A stretch of 64,000 nucleotides of DNA from Chloroflexota bacterium (lineage in GTDB: Bacteria > Chloroflexota > Limnocylindria > Limnocylindrales > CSP1-4): positions 1-64,000 of the forward strand of contig JACPOR010000001.1 in NCBI GenBank assembly GCA_016191425.1. Direction: 5' to 3'. The stretch's first letter is position 1, and each line of letters begins with the position of its first letter. The position numbers and the translations under genes were made by a program. Below the pieces are notes generated by a model. It was not told where the DNA came from. It made no database searches and was given only the letters and a program-made list of their open reading frames with translations. Positions 1-8,543 of the stretch are shown in pieces.

Positions 1-548
1 GGGATGTCGCCGTCGCCGGCGATCTCGTTCGAGGTGTCGACGACCACGACGCGCTTCCCGAAGTCATCGGCGAGGACGCGGGCCGCCTCGCGGAGCATCG
101 TCGTCTTGCCGATGCCCGGCCGGCCCATGATGAGGATCGACTTCCCGCTCTCGACGAAGTCGGCGATGATCTCGATCGTGCCGTAGACGGCCCGCCCGAT
201 CCGGCAGGTCAGACCGACGATCTTGCCGTTCCGGTTCCGGATGGCGCTGATCCGGTGGAGCGTCCGCTCGATGCCGGCCCGGTTGTCGTCACCGAACGTC
301 CCGATGTGCTCGACCACGTGGCTGATGTCGCCCTCGGTGATCTCCCGATCCAGGAGGGTGACCTCCGAATCCGGGAAGCGCGCCTCGGGCCGCCGGCCGA
401 GATCGAGGACGACCTCGATGACCGACTCCTTGTCCGGAAGGGCGTGGATGGCGGCGACGATCTCCGGCGGCAGGGCCGCCAGCAGCGCGTCGATGTCGTC
501 GATCGTCTCGCGACGTTCAGCACGTACGGGTCGGTCTTCAAGAGCCAC
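1..548 (-). CDS. SpoIIIAA/R3H-type AAA ATPase, N-terminal part (runs off the window)
   Basis: The first 182 codons are visible and the 3' end lies outside the window. The protein resembles the single-stranded nucleic-acid-binding R3H/AAA ATPases (ycf45 or stage III sporulation AA-like). A conserved N-terminal region with the segment EVVLDLGRRPEARFP is followed by TLHRISAIRNRNGKIVGLTC and a Walker A loop GRPGIGKTT at about residues 142-150; a Walker-B-like segment VVVDTSNEIAGDGDIP ends the visible part. The GTG start is chosen because GGGAGGT lies 5 nt upstream; an in-frame continuation from the nearby ATG does not exist. It overlaps the GNAT gene stop by 11 nt, so translation is probably coupled. 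The cellular role of this family outside sporulation is not established. Confidence 0.85.
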   Translation of the reverse strand, partial: MALEDRPVRAERRETIDDIDALLAALPPEIVAAIHALPDKESVIEVVLDLGRRPEARFPDSEVTLLDREITEGDISHVVEHIGTFGDDNRAGIERTLHRISAIRNRNGKIVGLTCRIGRAVYGTIEIIADFVESGKSILIMGRPGIGKTTMLREAARVLADDFGKRVVVVDTSNEIAGDGDI

Positions 549-1629
549 GCGTGACCTCCCATGGGCGGACGCCGGCCGGTACGAGGGCCGGTTCGGCGAC
601 GCGGACGAGGGTTTCCTTCATGAGCAACGTGACGGTGGAAATCGTCCGGAACCCAGCCTCCTCGAGTCGACGATCCAGTGGCGATTCGTAGGTTCGTACG
701 GGAGCAATCACGCCGTTGGCCTGCGCCCGTGCCTGCTCCCCCTTGCCGAGCCGGGCCCGGATGTCCCCGAGTCCGAAGGCGATCAACTCGCGGAGGTCGG
801 TCTCGGGCCGTCCCATCACCCGGAGGTAGTGAGGCTGCTCCTCGCGCGCCACCCCGAGCTGGATGAAGCCGTCCAACCCGACGCCGTCGGTCGAATCGAG
901 GACGTAGCCCTCGATGTCGGCGAAACGGAGGATCGGGGCTAGGCTGCTTCGGGGAACCCGCCAGTGCGTGCCCTGGCGCTCCCAATCGGGGATCCGGAAC
1001 GATTCCAGACGGCGGACGGGGGCCGGGGTGACGGCCGTGTAGAGCTGCATGAGGGCGACGGCATCGCGTGGTGTCGCCGCCCGGATGCGGGCCTTGATCC
1101 GGCGATCGTCGGACCACGGTTCCGGCAGCGGCTGGGATGCGTCGCGGTGCTGGATGCGCTCCTCGCCGTAGCGGGCAAAGCCGGCCTGCATGAACAGCTC
1201 CACATTGCCCCCGGCATCAACGCAGGCGACATGGAAGTGCGCGGCTCCACGCTTCTGGCCGCCTCGCAGGACCTGCTGCACCAGGCGGAAGCGAATATCG
1301 CCGGCACTCGCTCCGGGCAGCCCTGCGAGCCCGTCGAGTTCAACGATGGTCCAGTCGTCTCGGTGGCTCTCGCGTTCTGCCCGAACGAGGCCCGCGACGC
1401 GCCGATCCTCCTCGTAGACGAACAGGAGGTCGTTCGGCTGGAACGCACCGAGCGGCAGCCGGAAGAGGCTGAAGACCCCGATCTTCGAACCCGTGACCGG
1501 CAGACCCAGTGAGCGCCCGCCCGCCGCGTCGTCCTCACAGAGGCGCGAAAGCTCACCGAGTGCCGCGAGGTCCGTCAGGCGCGCGGCCCGGACCTTGCCC
1601 GCGATACGCGGCGAGCGTGACTGAGTCAT
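538..1629 (-). CDS. Tandem GNAT-like acyltransferase
   Basis: The 363-residue protein looks like two N-acetyltransferase (GNAT) folds in a row, about residues 12-165 and 185-345, each starting with the typical 'R.A...D..AL..L' strand-helix. The substrate is unknown. Its ATG overlaps the pdxT stop in an ATGA arrangement (1626-1629), and its own 3' end overlaps the start of the ATPase gene, so the four minus-strand genes from pdxS onward look like one transcription unit. No strong acetyl-CoA pyrophosphate loop (Q/R-x-x-G-x-G/A) is obvious in either half, so either half could be degenerate. Assignment rests on overall pattern, not on a decisive motif. Confidence 0.6.
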   Translation of the reverse strand: MTQSRSPRIAGKVRAARLTDLAALGELSRLCEDDAAGGRSLGLPVTGSKIGVFSLFRLPLGAFQPNDLLFVYEEDRRVAGLVRAERESHRDDWTIVELDGLAGLPGASAGDIRFRLVQQVLRGGQKRGAAHFHVACVDAGGNVELFMQAGFARYGEERIQHRDASQPLPEPWSDDRRIKARIRAATPRDAVALMQLYTAVTPAPVRRLESFRIPDWERQGTHWRVPRSSLAPILRFADIEGYVLDSTDGVGLDGFIQLGVAREEQPHYLRVMGRPETDLRELIAFGLGDIRARLGKGEQARAQANGVIAPVRTYESPLDRRLEEAGFRTISTVTLLMKETLVRVAEPALVPAGVRPWEVTRGS

Positions 1630-2264
1630 CGGGCGAGACCCGTGCGGCGCGTCGGGTGGTGGCGTCGGCCCGACCCCTCGCCGGGATCGTCATGCTCGGC
1701 CGCCATCGTGGTCAGGAGGCGGTGGAAGCGCGTCTCTCCGGCAAGTTCGGGGTGAAACGCGGTGGCGATGACATTCCGCTCCCGGACCGCCACGATCCGG
1801 CCATCATCGAGCCTGGCGAGGACATCGACGCCCTCCCCGACCCGCTCGACGATCGGCGCGCGAATGAAGACACCATGAACGACCTGGTCTCCGAGGATCG
1901 GGACCGCGACCGAGCCCTCGAACGAGTCGAGCTGGCGACCGAACGCATTCCGTCGGACCGAGACATCGAGCAGCGGGAATACCGGCTCGTCGCCGTCGAG
2001 GATCTCGTGTGACAGGAGGATCATCCCGGCGCACGTGCCGAAGATCGGTGCGCCGCTTCGGGCGAGGTCGAGAATCGGCTCGCGGAGCCCCCATCGATCG
2101 ATCAGCCGTCGCTGGGCCGTTGATTCACCACCGGGCAGGATCAGGCCGCCGATGCCCTCGAGGTCCGAGGGCAGGCGCACCTCGACACCCTCGACACCGA
2201 TGGCATCGAGGGTCGCCACATGTTCGGCGAACGCCCCCTGGACGGCGAGAACCCCGATCTTCAT
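1626..2264 (-). CDS. pdxT: Pyridoxal 5'-phosphate synthase glutaminase subunit PdxT
   Basis: Class I glutamine amidotransferase of 212 residues that supplies ammonia to PdxS in the DXP-independent vitamin B6 pathway. The start MKIGVLAVQGAFAEH, the glycine-rich site GGEST (about 45-49), the catalytic cysteine in FGTCAGM (Cys78) and the His-x-Glu pair in AFHPELAGE are all present, so the enzyme looks intact. The ATG at 2264 is preferred over an in-frame upstream ATG because GAGGTG lies 8 nt before it and it matches the family N-terminus. It lies directly downstream of pdxS, as in most pdxST operons. The C-terminal tail of roughly 20 residues is rich in Arg and His and looks unconserved. Confidence 0.95.
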   Translation of the reverse strand: MKIGVLAVQGAFAEHVATLDAIGVEGVEVRLPSDLEGIGGLILPGGESTAQRRLIDRWGLREPILDLARSGAPIFGTCAGMILLSHEILDGDEPVFPLLDVSVRRNAFGRQLDSFEGSVAVPILGDQVVHGVFIRAPIVERVGEGVDVLARLDDGRIVAVRERNVIATAFHPELAGETRFHRLLTTMAAEHDDPGEGSGRRHHPTRRTGLAR

Positions 2265-2296
2265 CGGTCGCACCTCGCCGTCGCCGGCGCGGCGAC

Positions 2297-3090
2297 CTAC
2301 CAACCCCGGACGGCCAGCCGATCCGACTCGGCGAGTTGTTCCATCGCGATCCCGCGCATCGGGGCGCCGAGGCCCTTGCTGACCTCGGCCAGGATCTTGG
2401 CGTCGTCGAAGTGCGTGGTCGCCTGGACGATGGCGTTCGCCATCCGGGCCGGATCCTCACTCTTGAAGATCCCCGAGCCGACGAAGACACCCTCCGCACC
2501 GAGCTGCATCACGAGCGCCGCATCGGCCGGGGTGGAGATGCCGCCGGCCACGAAATTCACGACCGGTAGGCGACCGTCCCGGGCGATCTGCCGCACCATC
2601 TCGTACCCGCCTCGACCACGTTGCCGGTGCCGGCTTCACCCTTGGTCCGCATCATCGCGGCGCCCTCATTGATTCGCCGGATGGCCTCGCCCAGGTTGCG
2701 GCAGCCGCAGACGAACGGGACCTTGAAGGCGTGCTTGTCGATGTGGTGGGCCTCGTCCGCCGGGGTCAGGACTTCGGACTCGTCGATGTAGTCGACGCCG
2801 AGCGCCTCGAGGATCTGGGCCTCCACGAAGTGGCCGATGCGGGCCTTGGCCATCACCGGGATGGTGACGGCGTTCATGATCGCTTCGATCATTGCCGGAT
2901 CGGACATGCGGGCGACGCCGCCCATGGCGCGAATATCCGAGGGCACGCGCTCGAGGGCCATGACGGCCACCGCGCCGGCGTCCTCGGCGATCTTCGCCTG
3001 ATCGGCTGTGACGACGTCCATGATGACGCCGCCCTTGAGCATCTGGGCAAGACCCTTCTTGGTGGCCCAGGTGGAGGTCTCGACGGTCAT
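2297..3090 (-). pseudogene. pdxS: pdxS, PLP synthase lyase subunit, internal deletion with frameshift
   Basis: Both ends are clearly PdxS. The 5' part reads from [16 protein letters not shown] through the active-site segment VMAKARIGH and [15 protein letters not shown]; the 3' part, in another frame, reads from [18 protein letters not shown] to the usual C-terminus VRGW. At about 2606 the two halves join directly. Compared with B. subtilis PdxS about 32 residues between NIVEA and YELL are missing, and the remaining length (about 94 nt lost) shifts the frame. The catalytic lysines (MAKAR and RTKGE) lie before the break. The start at 3090 has GAGGAAG upstream. It may be a true pseudogene or an assembly error; a neighbouring intact pdxT argues for checking the reads. 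Confidence 0.9.
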
Positions 3091-3316
3091 GTTGGGACAG
3101 CTTCCTCAGATCCTGCCGCGGTTTCACCGGTCCGCCAGCCTCGGGGTCCTCGCCCGTTCGGGCCGTCCGGTTCGCCGCCGCGCGGCGCGATTATCGCACG
3201 ACCAACGCCGAATCCCAACCGGACCACGAGCCGCCGCAAGGCACGCCCCAACGTCCGAGCCGGCCCGGCCGGCGTCAAGCTGTGATGCCCACACACGTTG
3301 TTGACAAGCGAGAGTC

Positions 3317-3376
3317 TCGCTCAAGTCCCACCACTTGGGGGACACTTCGCTCAAATCCCACCACTCGGGGGACACG
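3317..3376. repeat. 30-bp direct repeat, two copies
   Basis: Two adjacent 30-bp copies (3317-3346 and 3347-3376) share the core TCCCACCACT followed by GGGGGACAC and differ at four positions. The function is unknown. Confidence 0.85.
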
Positions 3377-3389
3377 TCACGCCGGGGGG

Positions 3390-3893
3390 ACCCGCTGCGG
3401 TAGGGGCGACTGGGCTGCGGGGCTGGCGCGGGCTCCGGTCAGGGCCGGCGCGGGCAGCGGGGCTAGCGCGGGCTCCGGGGCTGCGCGGGCGCCGGGGCTG
3501 GCGCGGGCTCCGGGGCTGCGCGGGCGCCGGGGCTGCGCGGGCTCCGGGGCTGCGCGGGCGCCGGGGCTGGCACGGGCGCCGCCGTCGCCAACTCCCAGTT
3601 GGCAAATCCCGCACGAATGAGCTTGGCCGCGATGCAGGATCGACCGACCACGGGCGATTCAGGGTATCGGTCGTGCTCGCTCGTTGAAGATCACCAACCC
3701 GTCGTGAGCGGCACCGGGTCAGGGCCGGCTCCAGGTCAGGGCCGGCTCCCGGTCAGGGCTGGCTCCAGGTCAGGGCCGGCACCGGGTCGGGGCCGGCGCT
3801 GGCAGCAGCGCCGGCGGGCAGCGGGGCCGGCGCGGGCAGACGCCGGTGGCCGCGGGGCCGGCGCGGGCAGACGCCGGTGGCCGTCCCAACAGC
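3390..3893. repeat. Mosaic of G+C-rich minisatellites
   Basis: 3395-3580 is an irregular array of 12-mer-like units around GGGGCTGCGCGGGC and GGGGCTGGCGCGGGCTCC. 3717-3800 is a 17-bp array (GGTCAGGGCCGGCTCCA, four to five copies). 3822-3883 holds two perfect 31-bp copies containing GGCGCGGGCAGACGCC. The blocks share the GGGCCGG core, which suggests successive slippage from related seeds. Confidence 0.8.
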
Positions 3894-4056
3894 ACGACCG
3901 CACCATCTTGGGAGCCCCAAAACAATGGCTCACGGTGCGAGCGTGACCCGTCAGCTGAGTCGGCTGATTCGCCGCACGGCAACTAGCCGGCCGGATCGGA
4001 GCACGTCGGAATAATCCGTCTCGGCAACCCGACAGGCGTGTCCAGGGTGTCCCCGA

Positions 4057-4272
4057 GGGCCGGACTCGGGCGAGGCTCCGAAGACCGCATCGGGGCGAGG
4101 GCCGGACTCGGGCGAGGCTCCGAAGACCGCATCGGGGCGAGGGCCGGATTTGGGCGAGGCTCCGGCGACCGCATCGGGGCGAGGGCCGGATTTGGGCGAG
4201 GCTCCGGAGACCGCATCGGGGCGAGGGCCGGACTCGGGCGAGGCTCCGGAGAACGCATCGGGGCGAGGGCCG
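4057..4272. repeat. 42-bp minisatellite, five copies
   Basis: Five 42-bp units (4057-4098, 4099-4140, 4141-4182, 4183-4224, 4225-4266) plus six bases, with few substitutions (A/G and C/T). Each contains CGGGCGAGGCTCCG and CCGCATCGGGGCGA. The unit is a multiple of three and stays open in several frames, but no protein is indicated. It ends 10 bp from the stop of the GbsR-like gene and could sit in its 3' untranslated region. Confidence 0.95.
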
Positions 4273-4282
4273 CCTATTGGGC

Positions 4283-5029
4283 TCAGCGACCAACGGTTCG
4301 GATCACCCCGGAGATCAGCGTTGTTGCTCGCCGGGCGGCGGTCGGCGAGAGGTGGCTGAGTGCATTTATCAGGCCCAGGACGTCCTCGTCCGGGAGCCCG
4401 CCGAGGAGTTTGACGAGGCGGAGGATCGCGTCGTCCGGCACCTCGCCGAGCAGGCGCAGGCCACGCTCGAGCTCACGGGGTTCCAGGCGCGGAACGAGCC
4501 CCACCGCTCGATCGAAGAGTCGAACGAAGACGAGGAAGGTGGCGAGCCACTCGCTCAGGTGGATCAGATCAGGGTCATCCGGGTGGGCCTTCGCCGCCGT
4601 GGCCACCTCTCGGGATGTCGCCTCGAGGACGCCGATGATGGGATCGCCTTCGCGGACCTTGCGCTCCGCGACCACGCGCCCGAACCAGCGCCAGGGGTCT
4701 CCGACGGCCTCGTAGGCTGCCCCGGCGGGGCCTCGGCGACCGACCCGACGGGGCTCGGCGATCTTCTCGACGAGACCCCAGGCCTCGGCGTCGGCCAGAG
4801 CGAGGCTCGCGGCCCGATGCGACAACCCGAGGGCCTCACGGACTTCGCGCTCGGTGAGGGCCTCCTGGCGCGTCATCAGGTAGGCGTGAACCCGGGCGAT
4901 CGCCGGTGCCACACCCCATGCCACGCCCATCTCGCCCCAGGCGTCGGCGAGGCGCAATCGAATGGCCTCGGCGGCTGGCGAGGTTGCATCCAAAACATGC
5001 GACTTGACAGTAGCGCGTTCTTGGTTCAT
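4283..5029 (-). CDS. GbsR/MarR-type winged-helix transcriptional regulator
   Basis: The 248-residue protein has a winged-helix region at about residues 30-115. TREVREALGLSHRAASLAL (with a Glu after the Thr) is the helix-turn-helix, followed by a 'wing' with RRVGRRGPAGAAYEAVGDPW, a pattern typical of GbsR-like MarR relatives. The C-terminal part is helical and probably dimerises. It is divergent from the epimerase gene, with only 78 bp between starts. An inverted repeat directly upstream (5033-5052) is a candidate operator, so autoregulation and control of the epimerase are plausible. The ligand is unknown. No clear Shine-Dalgarno is seen. Confidence 0.75.
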   Translation of the reverse strand: MNQERATVKSHVLDATSPAAEAIRLRLADAWGEMGVAWGVAPAIARVHAYLMTRQEALTEREVREALGLSHRAASLALADAEAWGLVEKIAEPRRVGRRGPAGAAYEAVGDPWRWFGRVVAERKVREGDPIIGVLEATSREVATAAKAHPDDPDLIHLSEWLATFLVFVRLFDRAVGLVPRLEPRELERGLRLLGEVPDDAILRLVKLLGGLPDEDVLGLINALSHLSPTAARRATTLISGVIRTVGR

Positions 5030-5032
5030 AAC

Positions 5033-5052
5033 GTGCTAGGCGACAGTAGCAC
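5033..5052. promoter_or_regulatory. Candidate operator: 6-bp inverted repeat with 8-bp spacer
   Basis: GTGCTA-8 nt-TAGCAC lies 4 bp upstream of the regulator start. Its right half is part of GACAGTAGCAC (5042-5052), which recurs as GACAGTAGCGC at 5006-5016 inside the regulator coding region. The position between divergent genes suits binding by the GbsR-like protein; this is inference. Confidence 0.4.
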
Positions 5053-5107
5053 AAAGGACGAACCGATTGGCATCCAGAACGCTCCATCGGCCCATCGGCG
5101 GGCGACT

Positions 5108-6124
5108 GTGACCCGGGTCGTCATCGGCGGTGGCACCGGCCTTATCGGCCGTGCCCTGACCGCGGCCCTGATCGCTGATGGCTTCGAGGTCGATGTGCTC
5201 ACTCGCCGCGCCGGCAACCTGAAGCAACCACTGCCCGGCCCGGCCCGGGCCGTGGCCTGGAGCCCGCGGGATCACGGCGGCCTCGCCGCCCTGGCACTCG
5301 TTCTCGCTGGCGCGGACGCGGTCGTCAACCTGACGGGCGTGCCTGTCGGACCGTTGCCGTGGACGACCGGGAGGCGCCGGAGCATCCTTGAGAGCCGTGT
5401 GGCGCCCACGAAATACCTGGTCGAGGCGCTGGCTTTGGTCGAACCCCGCGACCGACCGCCCGTCTTCGTTTCCGCCTCGGGCATCGACGGGTACATGGAC
5501 CTCGACGGTACCGCGGGTACCCAGGATACGGACGTCCACGGTACCGCGGGTACCCAGGATACGGACGTCCACGGTACCGCGGGTACCGAGGATACGGACC
5601 TCACCGGCACCACGGGCTTCCTCGCCGACGTCGGTCGGGCGTGGGAAGCCTCGGCCGCCGAAGCCAAAGCCCTCGGAACCCGTGTCGTCATGGTTCGGAC
5701 CGCGGTCGTCCTCGCCCGGAACAGTACCCTCCTGCCGCTCCTCGCCCTGCCGGTCCGGCTGGGGGTCGGCGGGCGATTCGGGGATGGCCGGCAATGGTTC
5801 AGCTGGGTGCACCTCGACGATCTCGTGGCTGCGTATCAACTGGCGATCCGTGATGCAGGCATCGCCGGGCCGCTCATCGCGGCTGCCCCGGAGCCGTGCC
5901 GGCAACGCGATCTGGTTGCGACCATGGCCCGTATCCTGCGCCGCCCGAACTGGCTGCCGATTCCCGGTTGGGTCCTTCGGCTCGTGCTTCGCGAGGAGGC
6001 GACGCTCCTGCTGGGCTCCCGGCGAGTCGTCCCGGCCCGCCTGCTCGATGCGGGCTTCGCGTTCCGTTACCCCGACCTCGATGCCGCCCTGCGTGAGGCG
6101 CTTGCCCGCCCGTCCACGATGTAG
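5108..6124 (+). CDS. TIGR01777-family NAD(P)-dependent epimerase-like oxidoreductase
   Basis: Extended short-chain dehydrogenase fold of 338 residues related to YfcH/SulA-like proteins. The N-terminus [17 protein letters not shown] holds the Rossmann GxGxxG motif, NLTGVPVG follows strand 4, and the family end reads [20 protein letters not shown]. The reaction is unknown for most members. The GTG at 5108 is chosen because it begins right at the Rossmann strand; the long upstream extension runs antisense through the regulator gene. Residues 134-166 are three copies of an 11-residue repeat ([11 protein letters not shown]) encoded by a 33-bp tandem repeat and placed just after the conserved SASGIDGY active-site segment. 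A surface loop there may tolerate expansion. Confidence 0.85.
   Translation: MTRVVIGGGTGLIGRALTAALIADGFEVDVLTRRAGNLKQPLPGPARAVAWSPRDHGGLAALALVLAGADAVVNLTGVPVGPLPWTTGRRRSILESRVAPTKYLVEALALVEPRDRPPVFVSASGIDGYMDLDGTAGTQDTDVHGTAGTQDTDVHGTAGTEDTDLTGTTGFLADVGRAWEASAAEAKALGTRVVMVRTAVVLARNSTLLPLLALPVRLGVGGRFGDGRQWFSWVHLDDLVAAYQLAIRDAGIAGPLIAAAPEPCRQRDLVATMARILRRPNWLPIPGWVLRLVLREEATLLLGSRRVVPARLLDAGFAFRYPDLDAALREALARPSTM
5507..5605 (+). repeat. In-frame 33-bp tandem repeat, three copies, inside the epimerase gene
   Basis: Units 5507-5539, 5540-5572 and 5573-5605. Each begins with GGTACCGCGGGTACC, itself a palindrome, and encodes 11 residues. The first two copies are identical and the third has three substitutions. 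Confidence 0.95.
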
Positions 6125-6279
6125 CCGTACGGACCACATGCGTTGCCGGCATGCCGAACCGACCAGCGAGCCTGATCGGCCTGCTCGAACCGTGTGCCAA
6201 CAACGAATCCGGGAATCAGCCGCGGCGCCACGGGTCGGAGCGCGTATCGGTCGATGGTCGAACGACTATCGCAGCGGCC

Positions 6280-6285
6280 TACACT
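6280..6285 (+). promoter_or_regulatory. -10 box for the MCC beta gene (leaderless)
   Basis: TACACT followed by 6 nt and the ATG at 6292; no Shine-Dalgarno sequence precedes that ATG. Confidence 0.6.
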
Positions 6286-6291
6286 TCGGCC

Positions 6292-7983
6292 ATGCCGATC
6301 CTGCGCAGCCGACTGGACCCCGCGAGCCCGGAGGCGCGTGCCAACCTCGAGGCCATGACCACCCTCGTCGCGGACCTGCGCGCCCGGACCGCGGCCGTCT
6401 CGGAGCGCGGCGCCGGTGGTGACGACCGGTCCATCGCGCGCCATCGCGAGCGTGGAAAGCTTCTCGTGCGCGAGCGCATCGATCGAATCCTCGATCCCGG
6501 CGCCCCGTTCCTCGAACTGAGCGCGCTGGCGGCCAATGGCATGTACGACGACGACGCCCCGAGCGCCGGCATCGTCACCGGGATCGGGCGGATCGAGGGC
6601 ACCCTGTGCGTCATCGTCGCCAACGACGCCACGGTCAAGGGCGGCACCTACTACCCGATGACGGTGAAGAAGCACCTGCGGGCCCAGGAGATCGCGCTCG
6701 AGAACCGCCTGCCGTGTGTCTACCTGGTCGACAGTGGCGGCGCGTTCCTGCCGCTCCAGGCCGACGTCTTCCCGGATCGCGAGCACTTCGGCCGGATCTT
6801 CTACAACCAGGCCCGGATGTCCTCGGAAGGCATCCCCCAGGTCGCGCTCGTGATGGGTTCCTCGACCGCCGGCGGGGCCTACGTCCCGGCGATGTCCGAC
6901 GAGACGGTCATCGTCAAGGGCACCGGCACGATCTTCCTCGGCGGGCCGCCGCTGGTGAAGGCCGCGACGGGCGAGGACGTGGATGCCGAGGCGCTGGGCG
7001 GGGCGGACGTCCATACACGGCACAGCGGCGTCGCGGACCACGAGGCCCTCGACGATGAGCATGCCCTGGCCCTCGGTCGATCGATCGTCAGCCACCTCGA
7101 ACGCAAGGCCCCGCCGACGCCGTGGGACCGCCGGACGCCAGAGGCGCCAGCGGTGTCGGCGGTGGCGGCTGACAGCGGCGGCGGCGGCGGCGGAGACGGC
7201 GGCGGCGGCGGCGGCGGAGACGGCGGCGGCGGAGACGGCGGCGGCGGCGGCGGCGCTTCGCTCTACGCCGCGATCTCCGCGGACCCCCGCCGCCCGGTGC
7301 CGGTCCGGGAGATCATCGCGAGGCTGGTTGACGGCAGTCGCTTCCACGAGTTCAAGCCGCTCTACGGCGAGACGCTCGTCACCGGCTTTGCCCATCTCGA
7401 TGGCTGGCCCGTGGCCATCCTCGCCAATGACGGGATCCTCTTCAGCCAGTCGGCGCTCAAGGGCGCCCACTTCATCGAACTCGCCTGCCAGCGCCGGATC
7501 CCGCTCGTCTTCCTCCAGAACATCACCGGCTTCATGGTCGGGCGGGAGTACGAGGCCGGCGGGATAGCCAAAGACGGCGCGAAGCTCGTGACCGCCGTCG
7601 CGAGCGCCGCCGTGCCCAAGTTCACGGTGCTGATCGGGGGGAGCTTCGGGGCCGGCAACTACGCCATGGCCGGCCGGGCCTACTCGCCGCGCTTCCTCTG
7701 GTCCTGGCCCAACGCCCGGATCAGCGTGATGGGCGGCGCGCAGGCCGCGCGCGTGCTCTCGACCGTCCGGAGCGACATCGCGGACGAGGCGGCCCGCGAT
7801 GCCTTTGAGGCGCCGATCCTCGCGGCCTACGAGCGCGAGGGCAATCCGTACTACGCAACCGCCCGTCTGTGGGACGACGGAATCATCGATCCACTCGATA
7901 CGCGACGTGTCCTCTCGATGGGCATCGAAGCTGCCGTCCATGCCCCGATCCCCGAGACGCGCTTCGGGGTCTTCCGCATGTGA
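6292..7983 (+). CDS. mccB: Methylcrotonoyl-CoA carboxylase, carboxyltransferase (beta) subunit
   Basis: Acyl-CoA carboxylase carboxyltransferase of 563 residues that moves CO2 from biotin to 3-methylcrotonyl-CoA in leucine degradation. The N-terminal half has [20 protein letters not shown] and [16 protein letters not shown], the C-terminal half [20 protein letters not shown] and [20 protein letters not shown]; these are hallmarks of the MCC rather than the propionyl-CoA subgroup. Between the two halves, residues about 294-321 are a Gly/Asp tract encoded by GGCGGC runs with GAGAC interruptions, absent from ordinary family members. The ATG at 6292 has a TANNNT box 6 nt upstream. With the next three catabolic genes it completes most of the lower leucine pathway. 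Confidence 0.9.
   Translation: MPILRSRLDPASPEARANLEAMTTLVADLRARTAAVSERGAGGDDRSIARHRERGKLLVRERIDRILDPGAPFLELSALAANGMYDDDAPSAGIVTGIGRIEGTLCVIVANDATVKGGTYYPMTVKKHLRAQEIALENRLPCVYLVDSGGAFLPLQADVFPDREHFGRIFYNQARMSSEGIPQVALVMGSSTAGGAYVPAMSDETVIVKGTGTIFLGGPPLVKAATGEDVDAEALGGADVHTRHSGVADHEALDDEHALALGRSIVSHLERKAPPTPWDRRTPEAPAVSAVAADSGGGGGGDGGGGGGGDGGGGDGGGGGGASLYAAISADPRRPVPVREIIARLVDGSRFHEFKPLYGETLVTGFAHLDGWPVAILANDGILFSQSALKGAHFIELACQRRIPLVFLQNITGFMVGREYEAGGIAKDGAKLVTAVASAAVPKFTVLIGGSFGAGNYAMAGRAYSPRFLWSWPNARISVMGGAQAARVLSTVRSDIADEAARDAFEAPILAAYEREGNPYYATARLWDDGIIDPLDTRRVLSMGIEAAVHAPIPETRFGVFRM
7171..7254 (+). repeat. In-frame GGC-rich tract encoding poly-Gly/Asp
   Basis: Runs of GGCGGCGGC separated by GGAGAC, joining the two crotonase-fold halves of the MCC beta subunit. 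Confidence 0.9.
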
Positions 7984-8543
7984 CGATCGCGGTCATTCCC
8001 CGTCGCCCCGGTGTGCGCAGTCGGGCGCGGGAGTGGGCCTGGCGTTCGGTGCCGCACGGCTGGTGCGCGGTCGGGCGCGGAGTGGGGCTGGCGTTGCAGC
8101 GAGGCGGGGTCGGTGGGTCGGGGTCGGTGGGTCGGGGTCGGTGGGTCGGGGTCGGTGGGTCGGGGTCGGGCGCCGACGCTCAGAGAGACTGGCCCGCCCA
8201 GGGTCGTGTGCATGGTCGCCCTGCGCAGAACCGCGGCATTCAAGATGGCTGTGGCCTCGGACCAGTGTCTCCAGGAAGCCTCCCCAATGCCGGCCCACGC
8301 TCGCCTTGGACCTGTCTCCGTCTTCGTGGATGCGCCTGGGCGCCTGAGAACGGACTTCGCGGGCGGACTTATGCGCGCAGCGCCCATGCAGCCGTCGGCC
8401 GGAAGCTCAAGGGTGCCTTGAGAGTGCCTCGAAGCTCAAGGGTGCCTCGAGGGGTTCGCGCTTCGTCACGGCCGCCCGGCGAGGGTCGTCGAACCGTACC
8501 AACCTGACCCAAGGCGGCCGCCTGCTCCCGTAGGATGGTCGTC
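7984..8543. other. Intergenic region with G-rich 14-bp tandem repeat
   Basis: 560 bp without a credible gene. 8106-8170 holds four perfect units of GGGGTCGGTGGGTC plus a partial one, a pattern with regularly spaced G-runs that could form G-quadruplexes on the plus strand. 8410-8460 has a short imperfect duplication around CTCAAGGGTGCCT. Open frames here read as Pro-Asp or Gly-Ser-Val repeats. Confidence 0.8.
8531..8536 (+). promoter_or_regulatory. -10 box for the enoyl-CoA hydratase gene (leaderless)
   Basis: TAGGAT followed by 7 nt and the ATG at 8544; this spacing favours that ATG over the one at 8535. Confidence 0.55.

Larger units (their letters stand above)
3091..4282. other. 1.2 kb gene-free, minisatellite-rich interval
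   Basis: No open reading frame here has a credible protein. The interval consists mostly of short tandem repeats (itemised separately) with a few non-repetitive stretches, for example 3590-3710 and 3895-4050. It separates the pdxS promoter side from the 3' end of the GbsR-like gene. All open frames crossing it are low-complexity Gly-Arg or Pro-Arg translations of the repeats. Confidence 0.75.

Noticed and set aside
3317..4272. CRISPR array
   Set aside because: Units abut with no unique spacers, and no cas gene is present; these are minisatellites.
6067..7941. A 624-codon minus-strand frame opposite MCC beta
   Set aside because: Shadow of the codon pattern of mccB, including the mirrored GGC tract; no protein features.
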